Shown in pieces: positions 9,046 to 16,960 of a DNA stretch of 16,960 nucleotides (position 1 is its first letter; every line of letters starts with the position of its first letter). Source of the DNA: Agrocybe praecox (taxonomy: Eukaryota; Basidiomycota; Agaricomycetes; Agaricales; Agrocybaceae); the NCBI GenBank assembly GCA_964017145.1, contig CAXHKQ010000278.1, positions 1 to 16,960 on the forward strand, written 5' to 3'. The notes under the pieces were generated by a model. It was given only the letters and a program-made list of their open reading frames with translations, made no database searches and was not told where the DNA came from. The position numbers and the translations under genes are program-made.

Positions 9046-10382
9046 AGTCCCGGGAAAATCGGTGTTCTGGTGCCACCACTCTCGAATCGATAAGATTTTC
9101 CGGAAGTACACACATTTAAATTAGGAATATTGAATTTTCATTACTTTGCAACTAATAGTTATAAAGTTTTTCCGTTTATTGTAACACCCGGTTCAACATA
9201 TACGAACAGATGGAAAAGATGGAATTTCGTTTAGATGTTGCACTGATGAAAACATCAATAAGTCCTTAAAAAAAATTCGGAAACCGAAAAGATAGGAAGC
9301 ATGAGATTTCTGATACCCGAAAGAGATGAATAGACCAAATCAGAAAATACCCATTTTACATTAATTGGTAAGTATCGGGAGAAATAGGGAAGGAACAACA
9401 TTTTTGATGAAAGCTAATAATTATATTGTTGATCATAGTCATCTTTCAGCCAGCCAAACAAAATCTTAATACTCGTACTGTCATTAGTTTGGATGATATT
9501 TTGTTTCCTAACATATGGTAAAGAAGGTATTTAAAGTCTTATGAAAGCACTGATTTCTGAAAGGTAGAAGGGCCGTTGGAGCCAAAACATGTATTGAGAA
9601 ATTGTTATCTGAGGTCTGTCCTAACCGAGATTAAATTTGGCAATTTTGTAAACTATTCTGTACCTTTCATTTGGGCACCGAAGACGATGCGCGCAGTGGA
9701 CGCCTACATTTTGAAGTTCCTGACAAAAACATCAATAAGTCCACCGAATAATTTCGGAATTCGGAAAGGATGGAACCTAGAGTTAGCTGTTACCCTGAGG
9801 TTATATAAAAAATATATATACATATCGTGCATTCGTTTTTGGGCATGAGTGAGATCTTTGCGGAGAAAGTGCCGCAAAAACGCAAAAACTCGCAATCGAC
9901 CAAAAAGCCGTAATCAATGAATTGAGCTATGAATTGTGTCTATGGTTTTTACGTATTAGTTCCTCAGCGATAATTTTTTATTCGAAGAATGAGGCAGTAT
10001 CAATCGAAAACATGTTGCAAGAGTTATCGACGAATATTTTTTTAAGGTGATCGAGATGTTGTAGGACCGCTGATTTAAGGCTATCAAACTGAAGAGAAAC
10101 TATGAAGAGGAATAAGAAAAATGTAATCTAAAAAGTTGTTCCTTCTCTATTTCTCCCGATAATTATCAGCCCATGTAATAATAGCCATAATTGGGCTAAG
10201 AATGTTGGTCTCATCCTCGGATTTATCCTTATTTGGCCCTCAGTTACTATTATTAATATCCAGATTCAAAATAGAAAGAATCAGGTGATCGTGATATTTC
10301 ATCGGACTTGAAGCAATATATGAAGTTGAACCAAAACAGTTTTCATCAAAATGTTTGTGTTTTCATCACTTTTCCCGTGACT
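9046..10382 (+). mobile_element. Older, decayed mariner-type element interrupted by a younger copy
   Basis: Pieces on both sides of the younger element (9371-10163) match its interior. On the left, AAAACATCAATAAGTCC at 9249-9265 is identical to 9726-9742 of the younger copy, followed by a recognisable ATTCGGAA...GAAAAG...CTGATACCC series. On the right, 10182-10260 matches the segment of the 13745-14564 copy that runs from GGCCATTTTGGG through GAATGTTGGTC to the TTTGGCCC motif, and a diverged terminal repeat ends at 10382 (reverse complement AGTCACGGGAAAA, flanked by TA). A partner AGTCCCGGGAAAA flanked by TA at 9044-9045 is the probable left end. The remaining length without the insert is about 540 bases, so it is heavily deleted and cannot be functional. 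The left boundary is less sure than the right. Confidence 0.6.
9371..10163 (+). mobile_element. Non-autonomous mariner-type element, copy 1 (793 bp)
   Basis: The ends are inverted repeats: AGTATCGGGAGAAATAG starts at 9371, and the right end reads ATTATCGGGAGAAATAG on the other strand. About 27 of the first 29 bases agree, continuing into AAGGAACAAC. Both ends are bordered by TA (9369-9370 and 10164-10165), the target duplication of Tc1/mariner elements. The interior aligns with copy 2 at 13745-14564 and in plus orientation carries broken pieces of a mariner transposase, with frameshifts and stops throughout. A complete mariner is about 1.3 kb with a transposase near 345 residues; here the catalytic middle is missing. 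Transposition of such a copy would depend on transposase supplied elsewhere. Confidence 0.78.
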
Positions 10383-10385
10383 TAA

Positions 10386-13300
10386 TGATCCATGTAGCAT
10401 ACACTCGCGGAGCAGCGCCGACGAAGCATACGGCTGTTTATGGGGTATTTAGGAGGATTTTGGTGCGCTTTGTGCGCGCGCTCGCTCAACAATGATTGTT
10501 CATTGATTTTCGTTTCGCACTGCGTAGTATGTAGTTCAGTCGTTCAGTCGTCTGGTCTGGTCTCTGAGTCTCTGCTGGTCTGTCGGTAGCAGCTCAAACC
10601 GGGACAGACAGACGATGTGGATGTGAACGAGTTCCGTGCCACGCCGTTCGACTGCAAAATTATTGACCCAATTGGGAGCAAGCACTTTTCAAGCGAAACG
10701 CACACAACGGTGTGCGTACTTCTAAAAATATGCGCGCGAGTAAGTGACACGCGTGCGCTTGTATGCTTGCCTGTGCTTGTGCTTGTCGTTTTCTCCTCTC
10801 GCTGATCGTTAAATGTTCATCTTCCATCATTGATGCAAATCGTGCGTTCGCGGCTGGCAGCAGGTGGGTACACACACACACGGGCAAGTGGTAATTTGAA
10901 CCAGATTAACGAGTGCATATTATTTACACATTTGGATTTCGCGTGCGGAGGCTTTTACAGTTTATGTTGGATGCTGCTGCTGCTGGTGATATGAGTGAGA
11001 ACCTGTGTGGATGTAAGACTCCATGCGAGGTGAAACGCGTGGAAGTAATATGCGTTTTTCGCATAATGAAAACAAGAAATTCAGGTGTCGCCCGTTGTGA
11101 TGGTGTGGGTTAGGATGCGATGCGCGCAAATGGAAATTGATGCAAGTTAACGCGTTCAGGAAATGTGCTCGTGCGTTCCATTGCAAGAAGACGCCAACAC
11201 GAATCGGCCAGCACAAGTGTCTAATAAACACTCGAGACTGATGTAATTTCGTTCGATGAGATTCGTTTTTCGCACGACTGGTTGGTTTTATCGTTTTGTA
11301 ATTATATTATCGCACGTGGCAATTTAATTCTCGTTAATTTGCCATGATTAACACATCCATTTCGCCAGCTGCCACCTTTTCATCACTCGCAGGTCCGCGA
11401 TCCGTCATTTGGCAGCCCCCCTCCCTCCTATTCGGTGGCTGACAGGCCTTTCAGTCGGCCGCTTTTGCCGCTGTCAGCAAGATGAAAATGATCACGTTAA
11501 AGTGGATAGTGTATGCTGTGTGTAGTATGCGCCGAGCGCTTACCCTTTGGGCATATTCGCGTAAACACGCTGAACTGGCAGACCGAGCAGACAATCTGCA
11601 TAAATTGTAATTTCTCCTAGGTATGAGCACTCTCGTGTACCAGTAGTATGCATTTGAAATATCAAAACCACGATATAGAGCTGGATCATTGTAAAGACAG
11701 CACATTTTCTAAATATTCATTTGTTGTTGAATGATCCAATCTTAAAGCAACAAAACGCGGCATGGAAATTTTCTAATTTCGTTCGAGAAGACTCTCAATT
11801 TAATATTTCAATAATACATGTTCGGTTGATCGAAATATTAGATTCATAGGATCAACAGAATAATAATTATCATTATCATGATTGTTACGTGTCTATTGTT
11901 ATTCTAGACAAACCCCAGATCAAAAATTGCATGTAATTACAAATCCCGGGCCTCTGAATTGCAGATAAATGTAATTCAGTAACTCAACGGCCCTTCATCG
12001 CCAAGATACAATTATGAATGGTTTTTCGACGAATTGTGTTTTGCTTATCAATTGAAACATTTTATCTTCACAGAATGTTCCACTCACCAAGATATCTTAT
12101 TGACTTTATTACGTTTTACATTTCTCATTTTCAATTGAATTTAATTTCTACAGTACAAATCAGTCAAATAAACCATCACTATCGAGGAAAAGGGTCAACA
12201 AAATGAAGAGGACTTTCGATAGAGATATAAAATTGCTAGCGCCGAGTTCACAAGATCGTGCTTCATCTAAATACAAGTTTTGTGGCGATAGGCAACGTAT
12301 TTTCTGATCGAGGTCCGATTTATACTGAAATTCAATGTATAATTGGGGCTTCAAGATGACAGGATCAAACTGAAAATAGGCCTACCGCCTACCAAATTGG
12401 AATGGCATATAGTTCAAACATCGATCTTTAAATTTATACAATTTTCGAATGAATATATTTTCCTCCGTCTCCGTATAACTAACAAAAACGCAATTGTGAT
12501 ATCATATGCACATTACTGGTATCTGGTATGTTTGTACGCACGTGTGTGCGTATACCATATGAACACACCTTTATATCTATTAAGACATGCAATTTGTGGG
12601 CATCTACCATATGCGTTTTCTGCCTATGCGCTCGCGCACAAAATAATCTCACCACCATAGGTCATTGTCTGGCAATCTATAATGCGCGCAGCAAAATCTA
12701 CGCGTGATAGTGAGCAGCACGTGTGTATGGCACGTACCGCGCGATCATATATGAGCTGCGAGCTGCGTCATCATTATATCGCCATCATCATCTCTTCGGC
12801 GGCTTCAACACACACTCGGGGTGTTTTGCACACACACACACGCTAGCGCGTCAACGAAACCGAGACGAATGCCAGTCCAATCGATCGATTCCTTCCAGCA
12901 CGGAACGGAACGTGCGCTAATGCTGTCAATGAGCATCGTTTTGCACTGTTCCTTTTGCGTGCGCTATTCATTACGGCGACGCACAAATCGTTCGGGATGG
13001 TGCACGCGATTACGCACCACGTAGTAGTAACTATCCAAACGGACGTATTAAATGCGATTGCACGCACCGACAATCATTCATCCCGCGCGCAAGCTCCCCA
13101 TTAGGTATGGTCAGCAGTGTGTGTGCGTGTGCACTCGATTATATTAATTAACTTAGGCCCGCCATATCGTGCGCGCGCAATATTGCAATGTGCAGCTGCA
13201 GTCTGCAGTGTGCGTGCTATGAATGCGTTGCGAGCACGCAAGCACGCTGAGTGCGTTGCAGTGTTTATGTTGCGCGGTTAGAAATGTTCGCAAACTTCAA

Positions 13301-13440
13301 TAAGTACTTTCAAGTTTCTATCGAAGCTTTTCAGACGCGAGATTTGCATACCTTTTGGCTGGAAATATCTTCTCACTTTGACGAATTTGAAAAAACATTG
13401 ATTGTATACATGTTTCATCGAATGAACGCAACATATTGAT
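10386..13440. other. Non-coding stretch between transposon remnants
   Basis: No coding gene is supportable. The left end holds a candidate plus-strand promoter and first exon (10530-10741). The segment about 11230-11480 is rich in homeodomain-type TAAT cores (CAATTTAATTCTCGTTAATT), contains a CACGTGG E-box, and has unique-looking GC-balanced flanks, so it could be an enhancer. The part from 11700 to 12500 is AT-rich and featureless. CG/CA-rich patches lie near 12530-12860 and 13090-13260, with a CA run at 12828-12842. Confidence 0.4.
10530..10741 (+). promoter_or_regulatory. Candidate promoter and non-coding first exon
   Basis: TTCAGTCGTTCAGTCG near 10534-10549 contains two initiator-type TCAGT words. 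It is followed by GC-balanced, non-repetitive sequence and by a strong splice-donor match, GTAAGT, starting at 10740. That combination resembles a fly first exon of about 200 bases on the plus strand. No TATA box or good DPE is visible, and no acceptor partner or coding exon can be assigned on this strand, so it may be an upstream exon of a distant gene, a long non-coding RNA, or chance. Confidence 0.25.
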
Positions 13441-13738
13441 AATTTAATTGACATTTATAACATTCATAAAACTCAGCATAACCGGTATAATTCGCGACAT
13501 ATGGTTTCCATTTTTTCAATCCAGTTGACGAGGAGGAAACAGCTAAACACATGCATATTTAGTATTTCTACAGTATATCTTTTAACTTACATTATGAATG
13601 CTCCATTTGTCATTGAATTTGTCATGAATATAATTTACATTTCTAACATTAGGAAATCTCAGCTTAACCAGTATAATTCGCGACATATTGTTTCAATTTA
13701 TTCTATTCGGATGAAGAGGAGGATACATACCACATGAG
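13441..13738. repeat. Tandem repeat units of about 186 bp (two units)
   Basis: GTATAATTCGCGACAT recurs exactly at 13485 and 13671, a 186-base period. The sequence on both sides also matches: ACATTTATAACATT/ACATTTCTAACATT, then ACTCAGCATAACC/TCTCAGCTTAACC upstream, and GAGGAGGA downstream. A third, diverged unit continues beyond the transposon at 14567. No coding function is seen; it is a short satellite-like array. Confidence 0.72.
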
Positions 13739-13744
13739 CAGATA

Positions 13745-14564
13745 AGTATCGGGAGAAAAAGGAAAGGACCAACATTTTTCAAACTATTGTTTTGTATTCC
13801 TCTACACAGTTTTATTCGATAGCCTTAAACCAGCGGTCCTACACCATTTCGATCACCTTCAAACGGTATTCTTCTCCAATCCTTGCAAAATGGTATCTTT
13901 ATCTCGATTAATACTGCCTCATTCTTTCCCTTGAGCTACAATTTTCATTTGGGAAATAGAAGATAGTCGCTGTGGGCCAAATTCGCACAAAACCATAGAT
14001 AGGACCAACATTCATAACCCAAAATGGCCTTTTGGTCGATTTGGTCGATTGTTAGTTTTTTTTGCGTTTTTGCGGCACTCTCTCCGCAAAGAGCTCTCGC
14101 TTGCCCAAAAACGTATGCAAGATATGTATTAAATTTTTTATATAACCTCAGGGTATCAGCAATCTCCAGGTTCCAAGCTTTTCGAATTCCGAAATTATTT
14201 GGTAGACTTATTGATGTTTTCGCCAGGAACTGCCAAATTTGGGCGTTCACTGCGCGCATCGTCTTCGGTGAAAGGTAAAGAATAGTTTACAAAATTGCAA
14301 AATCTAATTTCGGCTAGGGAATATGTTTTGGCTCCAGCGGCACTTCTACCAACCAGAAATCGGTGCTTTGATAAAACTTTAGATACCTTCTTCACCATAT
14401 TATGTTGGGATAGTGAAACCGCGAGTTACAATAAAGGCAATATCTTCGAAACTAATGTCAGTACAAGTATAAGATTTTGTTTGGCTGGTTGAAAGATGAC
14501 GATGAGCAACAGTAAATTTTGTCTTCATCAAAAATGCTGTTAGCTCACTATTTCTCCCGATACT
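13745..14564 (-). mobile_element. Non-autonomous mariner-type element, copy 2 (820 bp)
   Basis: The ends AGTATCGGGAGAAA at 13745 and its inverted copy ending at 14564 are each bordered by TA (13743-13744 and 14565-14566). The minus strand carries degraded transposase coding. FTEDDARSERP (near 14280-14250) matches the conserved FEDDARSGRP linker of mariner transposases. EIADTL (near 14160) sits where their second helix-turn-helix is, and NLAHSDYLLFPK (near 13980-13945) corresponds to the DLAPSDY-type motif carrying the third catalytic Asp, apparently changed to Asn. A frameshift separates the first from the others, and the region that should carry the first two catalytic Asp residues is deleted. 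The element is inert but retains the ends. It is inverted relative to copy 1. Confidence 0.8.
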
Positions 14565-14566
14565 TA

Positions 14567-14705
14567 TCAGGCCATATAGTAACTAAACACATGCATATTA
14601 ATATTAATACATTTCTCTCAGCATATCGTTCAAATTAATTCAATAATGCTCCACAAACCCTTGATTGAATGTTCTCTTATCATTTAATTGGCATTTCAAT
14701 TATTC
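14567..14705. repeat. Third, diverged unit of the 186-bp repeat
   Basis: ACTAAACACATGCATATT at 14582 matches CTAAACACATGCATATTT of the first unit (13543). It is followed by similar AATGCTCCA and CATTTAATTGGCATTT words (compare AATTTAATTGACATTT at 13440-13456). The unit therefore resumes after the inserted transposon. Confidence 0.55.
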
Positions 14706-14792
14706 GGAAAATACTTTGCACATAATACGTCTTATTTCAAAATGTGATTCAAACGACAATTTCCTCAACCGCGACCGTGTGATCCACCTCGA

Positions 14793-15250
14793 TCAACACA
14801 TCGAGTCAATCGACAGCTGATCATGTCGAATCGAAAGTCGACGAGTACTGCTGTGGCTGCCATTTATTGGCTGTGGCTGCTGCTGCTGTTGCTGTTGCTG
14901 ATGATGCGGATAGTGGTGATGATGATGCGGCTGCTGCAATTGCAGCTGCGAGTTGTGCGGCAGGTGATTCTGGAGGTGGTAGTGCGGATGCGGTCCATTG
15001 TGATGGTTCGGCTGGTACGGGTTCATCGGCTGCATGTGATGCATGTGCAGCTCGTCTTGCGTCAGCATTGCCGAGGGGACCGGCAACTGGGCGTTGTGCT
15101 GGTGGTACAGATGATGCTGGACGTCCGCGACGGATGGCGGAATGTTGCGCATCTGCAGGCGTCCGATGGACTCGGCGGACTCGTCGCTGGGCAGATCGAG
15201 GGAGACGGCGGAGGCGACGCGTGGCAGCAGGCCGGCGGAGCAGAGGCGTT
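14793..15250 (-). CDS. Irk: Inward-rectifier K+ channel, last coding exon (C-terminal tail)
   Basis: The exon begins after a TTCCTAG acceptor (AG at 15252-15251) and ends with TGA at 14795-14793. Joining G from the previous exon to AA gives Glu and 152 residues in frame. Residues 1-40 are ordinary hydrophilic sequence; 45-117 are His-rich (HH pairs and an H5 run at 109-113); 118-125 are eight Gln; and the end is basic and Ser-rich, with RRLS at 137-140 (a consensus site for protein kinase A) and SIDSMC at the C-terminus. Vertebrate Kir2 channels end in a PDZ-binding motif that overlaps a kinase site; here no classical PDZ ligand is present. The tail is cytoplasmic and would be poorly ordered. 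A possible polyadenylation signal ATTAAA lies at 14688-14683. Plus-strand frames opposite this exon are shadows. Confidence 0.85.
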
Positions 15251-15695
15251 CTAGGAATGGACAATTTATAGAATTAATATTGGTCGTTGATGTCAATTTG
15301 CAACGGAATGAGCAATCTTTTCGAGATTGATTTAATTTTGTGAACTTTGATTTAAGTCGTTCAAGTCGATAATAGCACAAACACCTGGTTTTTCTTTCTT
15401 CTCTAGTGGTTCTGGTTGTAAGAAGGTAAACTAGCTTCTGAAGAATGTATATTTCAGATCGACATGAGTGCACATTTCAAACATCCCTCACACTGTAATT
15501 CTTTCCAAAAGAAAACCCTTTATCAAATATGTAAAAAAGATTAATGTACATTGTTGACCAATCTTGACCGTTTAGATAACTCATTTAAACATAAGTCATG
15601 AGTACTGTGCCACTCAATTAATTTATACGAATAATATTCCGATACAATGTAGCACAAATCCGCATGTTGCATAAAGCGTCAAGCCACCAACTCAC
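15251..15695 (-). other. Irk: Intron between the two channel exons (445 bp)
   Basis: The donor is GTGAGT at 15695-15690 and the acceptor TTCCTAG ends at 15251. The phases on both sides agree (one base, then two). The 3' part happens to stay open in the frame of the last exon for about 220 bases, but retention of the whole intron would end the protein after about five extra residues. Confidence 0.8.
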
Positions 15696-15926
15696 CCAAT
15701 CCATTCGGCGAGTGCAGCTCCGCCCGCACCTCGTCCAACTGCTTCGAACTGCACAGCGGCGTGTCCACCTCGTACGTATTGTTGAACAGCGTATAGTCGA
15801 CCTCATACTCGCCGGAGTCCTTGCGGAACGTGACGACATGCTCGAACCGATGGCCCCACAGGATCTCGGTTGGCAGGTAACTGCTGCGCGCCTGCGTCGT
15901 CATGCCGGTGGATTCGACGACGCCCT
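15696..15926 (-). CDS. Irk: Inward-rectifier K+ channel, penultimate exon (cytoplasmic domain)
   Basis: This 231-base exon lies between an ATCGATCAG acceptor and a GTGAGT donor. It encodes [20 protein letters not shown], then [27 protein letters not shown] and a helical end. This is the hallmark cytoplasmic block of Kir channels: the G-loop gate (VVESTGMTT), the invariant [14 protein letters not shown] segment, and the YEVDY...TYEVDTP strand. The product is a tetrameric plasma-membrane K+ channel that sets resting potential and K+ transport; in this domain Kir channels respond to PIP2 and other ligands. The transmembrane segments and selectivity filter are in exons to the right, outside the window. 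The previous exon should end with G so that G|AG gives Glu. Insects carry several Irk paralogues and this segment alone does not separate them. Confidence 0.93.
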
Positions 15927-16139
15927 CTGATCGATTTGACACAAATGAAAACAGTTTGAATTAATTATTATAGTTACATTTTTGTTCTCTGCATTTAAAT
16001 GGGTTAAATTAAATCAAAATTATTTAATCATATTTGAAATAGACATTGTAGTTATAAGGTGCATTTCTAGGTCTTGAGAACCAATTTTATTTGGTTGGCT
16101 CGCTGAATCGGTCGTGTTGCAAAACGTCTTCAAACTCAC

Positions 16140-16390
16140 ACTCTGCTTTATAAGAACACTAGCGGCTGCGCCGCTAGCGCCTGCGGCGGGCTTTTCAGAG
16201 CTCGCTTCGCTCGCCCGGTGGGTCCCGATGCAAATTACAAAAACAAATTTATGGCACAAACACGCTCAGGGTCGACCTGAACACACTCTCAAATTTTCAG
16301 CCCAATCGGTTGAGCCGTTTAGCCGGCCATGCATTACAAACAAACAGACAAACAAACAAAACGGAATTCAGTTTTATCTATATAGATAAC
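16140..16390 (+). mobile_element. SINE- or RTE-tail-like interspersed repeat
   Basis: The 3' half reads CAAATTTTCAGCCCAATCGG then TTGAGCCGTTTAGCCGG, followed by an ACAAACAAACAGACAAACAA tail and a TATCTATATAGATA end. This arrangement is familiar from insect SINEs and the 3' ends of RTE-type non-LTR retrotransposons. The 5' half is GC-rich with strong hairpins: CTAGCGGC-TGC-GCCGCTAG at 16159-16177, followed by GAGCTCGCTTCGCTC. No reverse transcriptase coding and no clear tRNA A/B boxes are present, and the left boundary is uncertain. Confidence 0.55.
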
Positions 16391-16736
16391 AGTAGGGCTG
16401 GAAAATTCGTATCGTTTGGTGGTAAAACACCGATACACCGAAAATTACGATCTTACAACTTTTCTATGCCCTCCGTACAGAACGTTTACGTTTATGCCTT
16501 CAACATATGTATTTCTTTTGCGATAACTTTTTCATCGGTGCTAAAGCTCTACCCAGCAAGCATGCTTTAGAAGACTGAAGACATAAAATATACATTAACC
16601 GGATAATACCGTAAATGGGACTACAATTCATAACAATTTCTTCGAATTTGGGTATAACAACTTTTTTTTTGGTTCATTTGGAGTTCGCGCGGCCTACATT
16701 TTACTATAAGAGCTTTCGCATGACCAACAACATTTC

Positions 16737-16960
16737 TCAGAAATTTCCAAACATATGTTCATATGCGTTCAAATCATCTGAAATTGTTTTGTGGCTTGTT
16801 TTATGTTGACCGTCGGTAATTGCATCATTTTGGAGTCTTGAGAGAACATCATTCTTGGTGACCAAATGGCCAGTGCGGAATTTACCAAAAATATCGCGAA
16901 TATCTTTTCCGGCTGGGGCGAAACCGAGATAACACTTTCTGTTCATGATTTGGCTTTGGC
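16737..16960 (-). other. Unidentified open frame, open at the window edge
   Basis: On the minus strand a frame runs from the window edge through an ATG at 16946 to a TGA at 16739-16737. Its residues are protein-like in composition (for example CYLGFAPAGKDIRDIFGKF). I recognise no family. It lies inside the presumed channel intron and could be a fragment of a mobile element, a processed pseudogene or chance. Confidence 0.2.

Larger units (their letters stand above)
15927..16960 (-). other. Irk: Upstream intron of the channel gene (partial)
   Basis: This follows from the acceptor at 15926 and the absence of any further Kir-like coding to the right edge. It contains the repeat at about 16140-16390 and an unidentified open frame from 16737. 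The sequence from 16391 to 16736 is AT-rich with nothing recognisable. Confidence 0.65.

Noticed and set aside
8490..9119. Frames of 142 (minus), 123 and 102 (plus) codons
   Set aside because: Mutually overlapping on both strands, Cys/Val/His/Thr-rich from CA and CG repeats, and no coherent family signal.
10617..10805. 62-codon plus-strand frame within the candidate first exon
   Set aside because: It begins at GTG rather than ATG, crosses the GTAAGT donor, and its 3' half is low-complexity Leu/Val sequence.
14823..15330. Several plus-strand frames of 62-143 codons
   Set aside because: They are complements of the CAG/CAT-rich channel tail exon, with compositions such as poly-Leu, poly-Met and poly-Ala expected from that.
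15251..15473. Extension of the last channel exon upstream to the ATG at 15473
   Set aside because: The conserved Kir exon splices precisely into 15250 with matching phase; the extension is intron sequence that happens to lack stops.
1..16960. tRNA, rRNA, CRISPR arrays, LTR retrotransposon or viral genes
   Set aside because: No cloverleaf with A/B boxes, no rRNA-like sequence, no regularly spaced identical repeats with unique spacers, and no gag/pol-type coding were seen on either strand.

Overview
The window looks like euchromatic DNA from an insect, most likely a dipteran and possibly a mosquito. The reasons are an inward-rectifier K+ channel gene of insect Irk type with GT-AG introns and a His/Gln-rich tail, CAG-encoded glutamine runs, abundant (CA)n/(TG)n microsatellites, alternating CG tracts, and decayed mariner transposons with TA target sites. 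The species assignment is inference. There is no sign of prokaryotic or viral organisation, and no tRNA, rRNA or CRISPR array.

Layout. At the left edge (2-499, minus strand) is the 5' coding part of a gene for a secreted or proprotein-like polypeptide. It has a clear signal peptide and glutamine-rich repeats and continues beyond the window. About 510 bases upstream of its ATG contain no AUG at all on that strand, consistent with a long 5' leader (500 to about 1008), followed by CpG-rich promoter-type DNA to about 1290. From about 1.3 kb to 14.7 kb I find no convincing protein-coding gene. The stretch alternates between AT-rich DNA and CpG/CA-rich patches and holds palindromes, simple repeats, diverged repeats, one candidate plus-strand promoter and first exon (about 10.53-10.74 kb), and transposon remnants.

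The remnants are the clearest structure in the gene desert. A mariner-type element (9371-10163) is flanked by TA and inserted inside an older relative (about 9046-10382). A second good copy lies in opposite orientation at 13745-14564 and sits in an array of roughly 186-bp diverged tandem repeats. The copies are 0.8 kb or shorter and share the same compressed interior, so they look like non-autonomous derivatives of an already deleted mariner.

At the right (minus strand) are the last two coding exons of an Irk/Kir potassium channel gene: 15696-15926 encodes the cytoplasmic G-loop and immunoglobulin-like region, and 14793-15250 encodes a 152-residue His/Gln-rich tail. Their 445-bp intron has matching phases. 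The upstream intron carries a SINE/RTE-tail-like repeat (about 16140-16390) and an unidentified open frame (16737-16960). The remaining channel exons lie beyond the right edge. The two genes show no obvious functional link.
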